Shown: piece by piece, positions 25,340 through 33,740 of the stretch
How positions within the stretch are numbered: position 1 is the stretch's first letter
Layout: each line of letters starts with the position of its first letter
From: Balneolaceae bacterium
GTDB taxonomy: Bacteria; Bacteroidota; Rhodothermia; Balneolales; Balneolaceae
Direction: 5' to 3'
Assembly (NCBI GenBank): GCA_034521445.1
Contig: JAXHMM010000003.1
Location: 558,001 to 622,000, forward strand
Length of the DNA stretch: 64,000 nucleotides
Translations under genes and position numbers: made by a program
Notes under the pieces: model-generated
The model's database searches: none
Seen by the model: only the letters and a program-made list of their open reading frames with translations
What the model was told of the DNA's origin: nothing

Positions 25340-25774
25340 TCAGGAGTTCACGATGACCCACCCGTACATCTTTACCGCCTCGTGGGGAATACAGAAATAC
25401 CGGTAGGTGCCCGGCTCCCGGAAGGTGTGCTCATAGCTTTCCCCGGGATCGAGCATGCCGGAGTCAAAGGCCTCTGCGCCGTCAGGCAGGCGCGCGCTCT
25501 TCTCGAGGGTCGCCTCGGACGGATCGGCGGTCACTGAGTGCGCCAGCAGGGAGGTGTTTTCCCACCGCACGGTTTCCCCGGTGGAGATGCGTACGGTGTC
25601 CGCCTCGAACTTCATGGTGTTGGTCATGGTCACTGTGACGGTCGGGTCGGAGGAAGCGGTCGCGGAAAGGGCTTCGCCTGAGGAGTGGTAGGTCGGGAGG
25701 TAGGCATGGCCCCCGGTCGAGGCAAGCAGGGGCACCAAAAGGAGCAGGGAGATGATTTGATAAGGGTGGCGCAT
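25340..25774 (-). CDS. Cupredoxin (plastocyanin/azurin-like copper protein)
   Basis: 144 residues from the ATG at 25774, which gives a good signal peptide (MRHPYQIISLLLLVPLLAST); a longer frame begins at 25843. The mature part is a cupredoxin fold. Type 1 copper ligands are visible: His in LLAHSVTADP, then Cys, His and Met in YFCIPHEAVKM. The protein would be a periplasmic electron carrier. It follows a gene for a secreted protein of unknown function on the same strand, about 110 bp downstream of it. Confidence 0.85.
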   Translation of the reverse strand: MRHPYQIISLLLLVPLLASTGGHAYLPTYHSSGEALSATASSDPTVTVTMTNTMKFEADTVRISTGETVRWENTSLLAHSVTADPSEATLEKSARLPDGAEAFDSGMLDPGESYEHTFREPGTYRYFCIPHEAVKMYGWVIVNS

Positions 25775-25884
25775 GGGAGGTACGGGTACTCTGGAATTAG
25801 GATGCGTGTGAAAGGAGCCGGTAGGCTCGGAAGAAGTCCGCACCGCCGTATCAGGACGGGGCGAACCGGGTTTGTGGAGTTAGC

Positions 25885-26862
25885 TTATTGTCGTTGGGCG
25901 TTGATTTCCAGGTTTTCAAACATCACGTGCCAGAAGGGAAGTTGCATGCCGTTTGGGAGCTGAAAGCCGGTTTCAACATTGCTGTGTACGAACTCCTGCT
26001 CTTTCGGCTCGGGCATCATCGGCGGGACCATCAGGTGAAAATGTCGTCGACCCGGGGAGACTTCCTCGTCGGTTGCCAGTTCGTAGCCCTCGGTGCGGAC
26101 GTATTCGGTGAGCATGCCGTGTACCAGGCGCGGTTTCTGCTGTACCTCGCCGTTTTTGCGCACCTCGCCCATGCCCCAGAAAGCGAAGTAGACGTATTCG
26201 GTGGGCATGAGCGCGGTGCCGATGCGGCTGGAGCCGTGCAGAATCGTGTTGGATACCACACCGCCGAAAGTTGGATATTCAACCCCGTGGGCAGCCAGTT
26301 GGGCGCAGCAGCGCACCGAGTAGGTGTTGCCCTCCCTGTCTTCCCAGCTGGCCTGGAAGGTTACCTGGTCTTGGGTGGAGGAGGCGTCCGCTGCCGTGGC
26401 GTCTACCGCCTCGATGCTGAGCTGCCCGTTCGGCATGACGATATTCTTGTCACCAAAGGGGGAGGGATTCTTCATTCGGGTGTAGGAGCCGTCGCTCACG
26501 CCGCGGGCTCCCGGGGGAAGTCCGTTGATGCCGGGACTGCCGGCCAGCGCCCGCGGCACTTCGGGCGTGCCGAAGACATGGGGGTCCAGCTCACGCCGGG
26601 AGGGCACGACGGTGAACACCCCGCCGCTGTTCTGGCTGATGGAGATTTCAAGTGGACCGCCCAGCAACGCCTGGGGCTCGGCCTTCATGTGGGCCTGCAG
26701 GTAACCCAGGTAGGGAGCCATTTTCTGCAGCATTTCGAGTTTTTCCGGCTGGTCGGGATCGTCCTGGGCGTGGACCGTTTGGAAGGTGGTGGCCAGTCCC
26801 ATTAACAGGGCGGCGAGTGCGAGGCTTAGTATGCGAGTTGATCGTAATAGGGCTTTTAACAT
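25885..26862 (-). CDS. Secreted protein of unknown function
   Basis: 325 residues with a clear Sec signal peptide (LSLALAALLMGLATTFQTVHAQ region). The mature part contains TEYVYFAFWGMGEV, a vicinal Cys pair in SVRCCAQLAAHG and a His-containing segment RRHFHLMVPPMMP. I recognise no family. It heads a two-gene minus-strand unit with the cupredoxin. The Cys pair and His/Met-rich segment would be compatible with metal handling, but that is conjecture. Confidence 0.75.
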   Translation of the reverse strand: MLKALLRSTRILSLALAALLMGLATTFQTVHAQDDPDQPEKLEMLQKMAPYLGYLQAHMKAEPQALLGGPLEISISQNSGGVFTVVPSRRELDPHVFGTPEVPRALAGSPGINGLPPGARGVSDGSYTRMKNPSPFGDKNIVMPNGQLSIEAVDATAADASSTQDQVTFQASWEDREGNTYSVRCCAQLAAHGVEYPTFGGVVSNTILHGSSRIGTALMPTEYVYFAFWGMGEVRKNGEVQQKPRLVHGMLTEYVRTEGYELATDEEVSPGRRHFHLMVPPMMPEPKEQEFVHSNVETGFQLPNGMQLPFWHVMFENLEINAQRQ

Positions 26863-27056
26863 GGCAGAGGCAAGTTTTTTATCGTTTCGATTTCCACTTC
26901 ATAAGACCACACGGGTTCGGTAACTCTTACCTTCCGTGCCGGCTTGCGCTACTCCCTGTCCGATCCGAAATAATTTCAGGAATCCCGGGTAAGACGGGGC
27001 CGAGGCAGGTCGTCTATTATGGGGGAAATACTCTGAACCAATAGATTCTTTATACC

Positions 27057-27599
27057 ATGAATGCTACATATCGCCTTCTGACTCTTGCCCTTGTCCTCTC
27101 ACTCACGTTTGCGGCCGGCTGTTCGCAGGGCGATACGAACCAATCCGGAGGCGAAAGCGCCGAGAGCGGTGAATCGCAGCAGCGGATGGCTCCCGATTTC
27201 AGCGTCACAACCATCCAGGGCAATACGGTAAGCCTGGAAGAGACGATGGCCGAGAATAAACCCATGGTGGTCTACTTTACGGCTTCCTGGTGTCCCATCT
27301 GTGCCAAGAACTGGCCGGTGCTCTCCGAGGTTTATCCCGATTATCAGGATCGCCTGGACTTTATTGCCATCGGGATTGATCCCACCGATACCCGCGAAGT
27401 CATGACCGAATTGGCCCGGGAGGAAAACTTCACCTTCCCGCTTACCTGGGGGCACCCTGACATTATGCTGGATTTTGGCGTGCAGGCACAGGCCACCACC
27501 GTGGGCATTAGCCGTGAAGGCCGTGTGGTCTTCCAGCGTAACAAAACCGCGCTCAGCGAACAGCAGTACCGTGACCTCTTCGACCGCCTGGTCAACTAG
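27057..27599 (+). CDS. TlpA/ResA-like thioredoxin-fold lipoprotein
   Basis: 180 residues. The lipobox FAAGCS at ~18-23 anchors it in a membrane. After a short Gly/Ser/Glu linker comes a thioredoxin fold (APDFSVTTIQGNTVSLEE, VVYFTASWCPICAKNW) with the redox pair in WCPIC. The late region LDFGVQAQATTVGISREG has the position of the cis-Pro loop, but Thr-Thr replaces the usual Thr-Pro. The ccdA gene starts 4 bp after the stop, so CcdA probably reduces it. Confidence 0.88.
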   Translation: MNATYRLLTLALVLSLTFAAGCSQGDTNQSGGESAESGESQQRMAPDFSVTTIQGNTVSLEETMAENKPMVVYFTASWCPICAKNWPVLSEVYPDYQDRLDFIAIGIDPTDTREVMTELAREENFTFPLTWGHPDIMLDFGVQAQATTVGISREGRVVFQRNKTALSEQQYRDLFDRLVN

Positions 27600-27603
27600 G
27601 CCT

Positions 27604-28269
27604 ATGGATTTCCTTCATTTTTCCTTCCTCCAGGGGGTTCTTGCCTTCTTCGCCCCCTGTGCCGTCGCGCTGCTGCCGGGATATATCGTATCCTACGTTT
27701 CCCGGGAAGGGGCTGAGACATCAGATTGGAGAGTCAGTGCCTGGCGCGGTTTCAAGCTGGCGCTCCTGAGCATCCTGGGCATTCTGGCCGTCTACCTGGT
27801 CGCCGGCCTGCTTATTGTCGTGGCAGCCCAGCTCCTGAAAACCTATATGAAGTGGATCGCCATGGCCATGGGAGGGGGACTCATCATACTGGGAGCGTTC
27901 ATGGTCGCGGGCAGGAGTGTGGCTTATTCGGCCGGCGTCCGGTTCGGCCGCGCCTCCAACGAGACGGCGGATGCTTTCCTGTTCGGTCTGGCCTATGCCA
28001 TAGGCGCCCTGGGCTGCCTGTTTCCCCTTTTCCTGGTCGTGGCTGTACAGGCCATGGCCGCTCCCTTCTGGCAGGGCGTATCCTACCTGGCGGCCTACTT
28101 TGCAGGCATCAGCGGGATGATGATCCTGGCCATTGTGCTATCCTCGCTGGCCAGGGAGTGGTTTATGAGGCATCTCAGAACACTTCTTCCGCATATGGAG
28201 CGTATAGCCGGAGTGCTGCTGATTCTGGCAGGTATCTACGTGATCCACTACCAGACGGCCCTGCTGTGA
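27604..28269 (+). CDS. ccdA: CcdA-type cytochrome c biogenesis / thiol electron-transfer membrane protein
   Basis: 221 residues, six membrane segments. The two conserved cysteines are in the repeated motifs FFAPCAVALLPGY and GALGCLFPLFL. CcdA passes electrons from cytosolic thioredoxin to periplasmic thiol proteins. The ATG at 27604 is 4 bp after the TlpA-like gene. A DoxX gene follows, so the three may serve a thiol or sulfur redox route together (inference). Confidence 0.9.
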   Translation: MDFLHFSFLQGVLAFFAPCAVALLPGYIVSYVSREGAETSDWRVSAWRGFKLALLSILGILAVYLVAGLLIVVAAQLLKTYMKWIAMAMGGGLIILGAFMVAGRSVAYSAGVRFGRASNETADAFLFGLAYAIGALGCLFPLFLVVAVQAMAAPFWQGVSYLAAYFAGISGMMILAIVLSSLAREWFMRHLRTLLPHMERIAGVLLILAGIYVIHYQTALL

Positions 28270-28395
28270 AAGGGTTTCCCGCCTGACAGGAGAGAAAGGG
28301 GGGGATGGAAGGCGGCGGTGAGGTAAGAGAATGCGCGGTCGCCTCATCCATAAAGCTACCGAAACCACAATTTCAATCAACGTACGCTCAATCTT

Positions 28396-28818
28396 ATGGA
28401 AAAATTAAATTCACTATCCGGCATTGCGCATTGGCTGCCCCGATTTTCCCTGGCTGCCATTTTCCTCTATCACGCCTTTCCGAAAATAGCCATGACGGGC
28501 GCCGTATCCTCCATGATGGGCATGCCCTTTGTTATGGTGCTCATGCTGGGCATTATGGAAGCGGCGGGCGGTCTGCTCATTCTCTGGGGCGGATTCGGTC
28601 CTGAGTGGGCCACACGCCTGGCCGGGCTGATCTTTACCGTGATCATGATCGGGGCCATCTTCATGGTTCATGCCCAATTCGGATGGAACTCCATCAACAT
28701 GGGTGACAACGGGGGCCGAGGCATGGAATTCCAGGTCCTCATCATTGCTGTCTCCCTGCTCTATGCGTTCAAGGGCAATAGCCTCAAGGAAAAAGTACCG
28801 GTTCCCGAAGGAGCGTAA
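28396..28818 (+). CDS. DoxX family membrane protein
   Basis: 140 residues, four membrane segments. DoxX pattern: IAHWLPRFSLAAIFLYHAFP, then MMGMPFVMVLMLGIMEAAGG and LIFTVIMIGAIFMVHAQFG. Family members are quinone- or redox-linked membrane proteins. It lies about 125 bp after ccdA. A strong terminator follows at 28869-28925. Confidence 0.85.
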   Translation: MEKLNSLSGIAHWLPRFSLAAIFLYHAFPKIAMTGAVSSMMGMPFVMVLMLGIMEAAGGLLILWGGFGPEWATRLAGLIFTVIMIGAIFMVHAQFGWNSINMGDNGGRGMEFQVLIIAVSLLYAFKGNSLKEKVPVPEGA

Positions 28819-28868
28819 CATCCACAGGGCCATCAACGTGACGCGGCCTATTCGGGCCGCACATCACC

Positions 28869-28925
28869 ATCCCGAAGCAAGCGTCACCCGGTACGGGTGC
28901 GCGCCTGCTTCGGGATTCCTTTTTC
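28869..28925 (+). terminator. Rho-independent terminator after doxX, overlapping the convergent gene's 3' end
   Basis: ATCCCGAAGCA (28869-28879) pairs with TGCTTCGGGAT (28905-28915), with an inner CACCCG/CGGGTG hairpin, followed by tcctttttcaa. The hairpin includes the stop codon of the minus-strand rhodanese gene (28884). Confidence 0.8.
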
Positions 28926-30188
28926 AATGGGGTTGGAGGGATCGCTGCACCACTCGTACCACCCCCCGTCGTAGACCGACACCCGCGGCCATCCCATCAG
29001 CCAGGCGTTCAGGAAAGCCTCGCTGCCCCGCCATCCCGTGCCGCAATAGAAGGCGATGTGCTTGTCCGGCGTGATGCCGCCCTCCTCCCAGGTGCGGGCC
29101 ACTTCGGGGTATTCCCGCATGGTGTGATCGAAGTTGCGGTAGTTTTCCATGTGATAGGCGTCGCTGCCGCAGTTGCCGAAGAGGGCTCCCGGTATGCGAC
29201 CCTTTTTCTCAATATAGTGGTAGCCGCTGCGCTCACCGATGAATTCCTCCCAGCTGCGGATGCTGACCAGTTCACCATCCCCGGAGTTCAGAAGCTTATG
29301 TGCCTCCGGCAGGTCCACCATGTACTCCGGGTGGCCGGGGATCTTGAGACCGAAATCGCCCGCTGGAGAGGGAGACGCCGGTTCTTCGGTGATTTCGTAG
29401 CCGGCGTGCTCCCAGGAGGTGATGCCCCCGTTAAGGATACGCACATCTTCCACCCCCGCCCAGAGCATGATGGCAGCGCAGCGAAGCGCGCCCAGGTGAC
29501 CCGCGCTCTTGCCGGGAAAGGGATTCTGGTCGTAGACGGGGGATGAAAAACGGCCATAAAGTACGACGGTGGTGTCGTGACGGATGCCGAGGTCTTCCAG
29601 GGTCTCCTTCACCTCGGCGGGTGTGCGGCGATTCCAGGTATCGGGAGACTCCAGGCTGTTGGTGTTCACGGGCACGGCCCCCGGGATGTGTCCCCTGCGG
29701 TAGTCTTCGATATAATCGTAGTGGCTGTGGCAGATCACGAAACGGTCGTTATCGTAGTGTTGGGGGCGGCCGCCCTCGGCCAGCTCCTTCACCCAGCCGG
29801 GCCAGACCAGGTGGCGGAAGCGGGGAAGCCGCTCGAGGGGGCGGTCTGAATTGGCGGCCCACTCGTTGGTGAAAGCGCCGTAGACGCGCACCTCGCTGTA
29901 GCCGAGACGCTTCAGCTTGTCCGCCATTCCGGCGCCCTCCTCCTCGCCGTAGCCGTAGACCACCACAGGCCGGTCCGGAGTAATGTCTTTCTCCTCCAGC
30001 ACCTCCACCCAGTCCATGTAGCGGGTCCAATCCAGGGGCAGGCTCCTGGCGCCCGGGATGTGTCCCCCGCGCGGCTCATTCTCCAGGCACCAGCCGTTGT
30101 AGGCGGACAGGGGGCGCACATCCAGCAGCGTAAGGTCAGACCGGCCCAGGCAACGGGCCAGCTCTTGGGTTGTTATGGTGTTGCTCAT
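28884..30188 (-). CDS. eanB: Three-domain rhodanese sulfurtransferase, EanB-like (ergothioneine)
   Basis: 434 residues with three rhodanese domains (~8-110, ~145-265, ~300-415). The first two active loops lack Cys (YGYGEEEGAG; LYGRFSS), while the third has FYCGTGWRGSE with Cys 382. The known EanB of green sulfur bacteria is a multi-rhodanese enzyme that transfers polysulfide sulfur directly onto hercynine to make ergothioneine without oxygen. Its partner EanA is an EgtD homologue. Here the upstream gene is an EgtD homologue, and stop and start overlap by 4 bp (ATGA). The EanB role is thus inferred from architecture plus linkage; a general thiosulfate sulfurtransferase is the alternative. Confidence 0.7.
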   Translation of the reverse strand: MSNTITTQELARCLGRSDLTLLDVRPLSAYNGWCLENEPRGGHIPGARSLPLDWTRYMDWVEVLEEKDITPDRPVVVYGYGEEEGAGMADKLKRLGYSEVRVYGAFTNEWAANSDRPLERLPRFRHLVWPGWVKELAEGGRPQHYDNDRFVICHSHYDYIEDYRRGHIPGAVPVNTNSLESPDTWNRRTPAEVKETLEDLGIRHDTTVVLYGRFSSPVYDQNPFPGKSAGHLGALRCAAIMLWAGVEDVRILNGGITSWEHAGYEITEEPASPSPAGDFGLKIPGHPEYMVDLPEAHKLLNSGDGELVSIRSWEEFIGERSGYHYIEKKGRIPGALFGNCGSDAYHMENYRNFDHTMREYPEVARTWEEGGITPDKHIAFYCGTGWRGSEAFLNAWLMGWPRVSVYDGGWYEWCSDPSNPIEKGIPKQARTRTG

Positions 30189-31141
30189 GAGGAGTCGTCG
30201 ATTTTTTTCAGCAGTTGCAGTGAAAACCAGTCGCGGCGATCGGTCCAGACCTTCTCAATGTGAAAGCGGTCTTTGACAAGTCGGCGGAATTCCTCCAGGG
30301 TGTACTTGTGGGAATTCTCGGTGTGGATGGTCTCGCCCTCTTCCAGCTCGAAGGTGCGGCCGGCCACCTGTACCTTCTGGCGCTTGCGGGAGACCAGGTG
30401 CATCTCGATGCGTCCCTTCTCCGGGTTGTAGAAGGCCAGGTGTTCGAAACCCGAGGGGTTGAAGTTGCCTTCCAGCTCCCGATTCAGGTGGCGCAGGATA
30501 TTGCGGTTAAATGCAGACGTGACGCCCTTGCGGTCGTTGTAGGCCGCCTCCAGCACCCTGGGGTCCTTTTTCAGATCCACCCCGATGAGCAGCAGCCCGC
30601 CGGCTTTCATCAGCCCCGCGATGCGAGCGAGTATGGCCTGCGCCCGGGTGGGTTTGTAGTTGCCGATGGTCGATCCGGGGAAGAAAAAGGCGAGGCGTTC
30701 GGTTTCGCCGGGCAGGTCGGGCAGTTCGAAGTGGGTGGTGTAGTCGGCGCAGACGGGCCTGACGGACAGCCCGGGGTATTCCCGGCGCAGCTCCCGGCTG
30801 ACCTTCCGCAGGTAGTCGCTGGAAATGTCCACCGGCACGTAGGCCTGCAGGTCCGGCAGCCGGTCCAGCAGCAGGCGCGTCTTGCGGCTGCTGCCGCTGC
30901 CAAGCTCCACCAGCGCCGCGCGGGCGCCGATGCGCCGGGCCATATCACCGCCGTGATCTTCCAGGATAGACCATTCGGTGCGCGTCAGATAGTATTCCTC
31001 CAGGCGGGTAATGTGTTCGAAGAGCTCGGAGCCGCGTTCGTCGTAAAAATATTTACTGGGCAGTCGTTTTTGGGGGCGGCTGAGACCCTCGATTACTTCC
31101 CGGCGCATGGTTTGGCTGCCGGAGGCGATTTCCTGAGGCAT
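30185..31141 (-). CDS. egtD: L-histidine N-alpha-methyltransferase (EgtD/EanA family)
   Basis: 318 residues from the ATG at 31141 (MPQEIASGSQTMRREVIEGL). Family marks: LPSKYFYDERGSELFEHIT, EEYYLTRTEW, the SAM site LVELGSGSSRKTRLLLD, and FFFPGSTIGNY. The enzyme trimethylates histidine to hercynine. The start is supported because a longer frame would run into the flavodoxin-family gene ending at 31197. It overlaps the rhodanese gene by 4 bp; together they could make ergothioneine. Confidence 0.88.
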   Translation of the reverse strand: MPQEIASGSQTMRREVIEGLSRPQKRLPSKYFYDERGSELFEHITRLEEYYLTRTEWSILEDHGGDMARRIGARAALVELGSGSSRKTRLLLDRLPDLQAYVPVDISSDYLRKVSRELRREYPGLSVRPVCADYTTHFELPDLPGETERLAFFFPGSTIGNYKPTRAQAILARIAGLMKAGGLLLIGVDLKKDPRVLEAAYNDRKGVTSAFNRNILRHLNRELEGNFNPSGFEHLAFYNPEKGRIEMHLVSRKRQKVQVAGRTFELEEGETIHTENSHKYTLEEFRRLVKDRFHIEKVWTDRRDWFSLQLLKKIDDSS

Positions 31142-31196
31142 GGGGGGCTGTTTGAATTGGGTGGTTCTGGGACATGCGGCGTCGCCGTCCGCAAAG

Positions 31197-31943
31197 CTAC
31201 CGGTGTTCGGGGTTGGGATGGTCGAAACGGCAGCCCGCATCCCACTCCGAACGCTGGTTCCCGTGGGCGGGTATGCCCCCGGCCTCCTGCAGCATGTAGG
31301 CCATGTGCATCAGGTTCCAGGTCATAAAGGTGGTGTTGCGCTGGGTGAAATCGTTTTCGGGTCCCCCGGAATCCTCATCGCGGTAGGAGGGACCGGGGCC
31401 AGCCTCACCGATCCAGCCGCAGTCGGCCTGGGGGGGGATCACATAGCCCAGGTGCTGAAGTCCGTAGAGTATGCTCATGGCGCAATGCTTGATACCGTCT
31501 TCGTTGCCCGTGATGATACAGCCCCCGGTGCGGCCGTAGTAGGCGTACTGCCCCTCATCGTTTAATTTGCCGGACCAGGAGTAGAGACGCTCGATCACCC
31601 GGTTGCAGACGGAGGATTTCTCGCCCAGCCAGATGGGGGAGCCGATGACCAGGATGTCCGCCTCCATCACCTTGCGCTGGATCTGGGGCCACTGGTCCGT
31701 CTCCTGCCCGTGCTCGGTCATGTCGGGGTAGACGCCGGGTGCGAGATCGTAGTCCATGGCCCGCAGCACCTCGGTGTCCACGTCGTTTTCCTCCATAATG
31801 GAACGGGACACCTCGATGAGGCCGTCGGTGTGTGAGAGGCGGGGCGACGGTTTCAGCGTGCAGTTGATATAGAGGGCGCTGAGGCCGGAAAAGTCCCACC
31901 GGCTTTCGCTGCAAAGTTCCTGCTGCTGTTGGGATAGCGTCAT
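31197..31943 (-). CDS. Flavodoxin-family NAD(P)H-dependent oxidoreductase
   Basis: 248 residues. Flavodoxin-like fold with ALYINCTLKPSPRLSHTDGL as the phosphate-binding start, DILVIGSPIWLGEKSS as the second FMN loop, and GRTGGCIITGNEDGIKHCAM. Members reduce quinones, azo dyes or other acceptors with FMN. It is directly upstream of egtD (55-bp gap) on the same strand. Any link to sulfur transfer is only positional. Confidence 0.82.
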   Translation of the reverse strand: MTLSQQQQELCSESRWDFSGLSALYINCTLKPSPRLSHTDGLIEVSRSIMEENDVDTEVLRAMDYDLAPGVYPDMTEHGQETDQWPQIQRKVMEADILVIGSPIWLGEKSSVCNRVIERLYSWSGKLNDEGQYAYYGRTGGCIITGNEDGIKHCAMSILYGLQHLGYVIPPQADCGWIGEAGPGPSYRDEDSGGPENDFTQRNTTFMTWNLMHMAYMLQEAGGIPAHGNQRSEWDAGCRFDHPNPEHR

Positions 31944-31993
31944 GTTGAATCCGTTTTTTTAAGGGTTATACAGGTCTCTTGTGTCAGGATCGC

Positions 31994-32596
31994 TTAGTAT
32001 TTATAGCCCCCGACCTCCTCTTCGCCGGGCTCCACACCCAGGCCAAGGACCAGCCGGTTGACAAAGTTGAAATAGCCTGTCACCAACACGGCGTCCAGGA
32101 CGGCCCGTTCCGAGAGGCCCAGGTCGGTGAGGGAGCTAATGTCAGGATCTTTTTTAATGCCGTCGGGCCGGAGCGTCAGCTTGCGGGCCAGGCGGCAGAG
32201 TTGCCGGTCGGCCGGTTCCAGGTCGAGGCTTTCGAAATCGCGGGCCAGGGCCTGCACCCGCCGCTCGTCTTTCCAGTAGTGGTTCAGCGCCTCCGAGTGG
32301 TGCTGGACGCAGTAGGGGCAGTTGTTGGAAGACGAGACCACCACGCCCAGCATCTCGCGCTGCGCCCGGCTCAGGGGCGAACGGCCGAACATGACCGACA
32401 GGTAGAACTCCATGTGCGTGACGATGCTCTCCGGGTTCAGGCTTTGTATCTTGTGCACATGGGCCAGCTTGCCCCGCTTTTCCCGGAGCTCCTCGTAGAT
32501 TTCTTTCAGGCGTCCTTCGGCTTCCTCGGGCTCTATGATGGAGATGTAGGGCATGTCATGGGTAGTGGGTTGAGCGTTCATTCCTAAGATATGCAT
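31994..32596 (-). CDS. Peroxidase-related AhpD/carboxymuconolactone decarboxylase-like protein
   Basis: 200 residues; a start at MPYISIIEPEEAEGRL (32554) is equally possible. The AhpD core SPLSRAQREMLGVVVSSSNN is followed by CPYCVQHHSEAL with the CxxC and His of the redox centre. Such proteins act as alkylhydroperoxidases. It lies 50 bp upstream of the flavodoxin-family gene, same strand. Confidence 0.85.
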   Translation of the reverse strand: MHILGMNAQPTTHDMPYISIIEPEEAEGRLKEIYEELREKRGKLAHVHKIQSLNPESIVTHMEFYLSVMFGRSPLSRAQREMLGVVVSSSNNCPYCVQHHSEALNHYWKDERRVQALARDFESLDLEPADRQLCRLARKLTLRPDGIKKDPDISSLTDLGLSERAVLDAVLVTGYFNFVNRLVLGLGVEPGEEEVGGYKY

Positions 32597-32621
32597 TCAG
32601 CGGCAGGTCGCAAGAGCACGG

Positions 32622-33725
32622 TCAGTCTGCCTGGTAGAGGTCGAGTGCCGGGAAGAAATCGACCCATGCGAACCAGTAGCCCGTGTAGGAGTGGGTGGGT
32701 TGCAGGCGCTGGCCCTTGCGCGGCCCCTCCACGGCCACCCCGAAGAGATTCCAGCGGTTGCCTTCGCCGTCCTCCATAACTACCGGCAGGGCGTCCTGCA
32801 CGGCCTTCATTTCAAGCTGTGTGCCGTCGGGAAGGGTGCTCCTGAAAGAGGCGGCGAAGTCGTGCTCCCTGCTGCCCACCACAAGTATTCGCTGCCCGCG
32901 CAGGGTCTCCTGGATGACGTTGACGCCCTCCCCGAACACCTTGATGGGATATACCCTGACCGGCGCTACCTCATCGGCGGGACGCTCCAGGATCACGCCG
33001 TGCACGCGATCCTTGCGGTCCAGGCGGTCATCGTGATGGGTAATGGGGAAGAGGATAGCCGAATCGTCGGTGCTGTAGGTGCTGCCGTAGGCATAGCCGG
33101 TATAACCCCTGTTGTAGCCGGTCTCCCGTGTGAGCACCTCTGAATCGGGGTACATGGATTTCCAGGTGGCCCAGGTGGTTTCCAGCAGGTCCTCTGTCTT
33201 AATGTCGGTGCCAGCCAGTTCCCCGGCCACGCTTCGCATTTGCATCTGTGACCAGTTGCTGTCGGTATGCCGGTCGTAGGGGATGAGATTGTTCCTGAAG
33301 AGCAGACCGGAAACTCCGAATTCAGTAACCTGTCCGTTAACCTTTCTGTTCCATCCGATGGCGGTGCCGGTGAGCGGGCAGTGGGTGATGGCTACGGGTG
33401 TACCGTTCACCTCGTCGTTCACGATCTCGTGCCAGTCCAGGATCTGGTGGGGATAGGCCCGGATGGTGTCGCCTATGCGCAGGCCTACTACGCGGCGGTC
33501 GTCGTCGATGTACTGCACCTCCGACGCTTTGGCGAAGACGGGTCTATCCACCGAGGGGATGCCGTCCTTCCCAGGGCCACCGCTGACCACCTGGTCACGT
33601 GGGATGATCCAGTTATCGTGCCCGTCGTTGGAGGAATCGCTCACCGAGTTACTGCAGGCCGTAAAAAGAAATCCATAGAGCAGCAGGATGAGAAGAATGC
33701 GAAGGATGGTGTCGGACAGGTACAT
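32622..33725 (-). CDS. DUF3179 lipoprotein
   Basis: 367 residues. The signal ends at a lipobox (FLFTACSNS). The DUF3179 pattern is obvious: PRDQVVSGGPGKDGIPSVDR, RAYPHQILDWHEIVND, VAITHCPLTGTAIGWNR and FGVSGLLFRNNLIPYDR. Function is unknown in the family; the conserved Cys in THCPLTGT suggests a redox or metal site. Together with the next upstream gene it forms a minus-strand pair of exported proteins. Confidence 0.88.
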   Translation of the reverse strand: MYLSDTILRILLILLLYGFLFTACSNSVSDSSNDGHDNWIIPRDQVVSGGPGKDGIPSVDRPVFAKASEVQYIDDDRRVVGLRIGDTIRAYPHQILDWHEIVNDEVNGTPVAITHCPLTGTAIGWNRKVNGQVTEFGVSGLLFRNNLIPYDRHTDSNWSQMQMRSVAGELAGTDIKTEDLLETTWATWKSMYPDSEVLTRETGYNRGYTGYAYGSTYSTDDSAILFPITHHDDRLDRKDRVHGVILERPADEVAPVRVYPIKVFGEGVNVIQETLRGQRILVVGSREHDFAASFRSTLPDGTQLEMKAVQDALPVVMEDGEGNRWNLFGVAVEGPRKGQRLQPTHSYTGYWFAWVDFFPALDLYQAD

Positions 33726-33740
33726 GGCTCGTGGGGTGGG

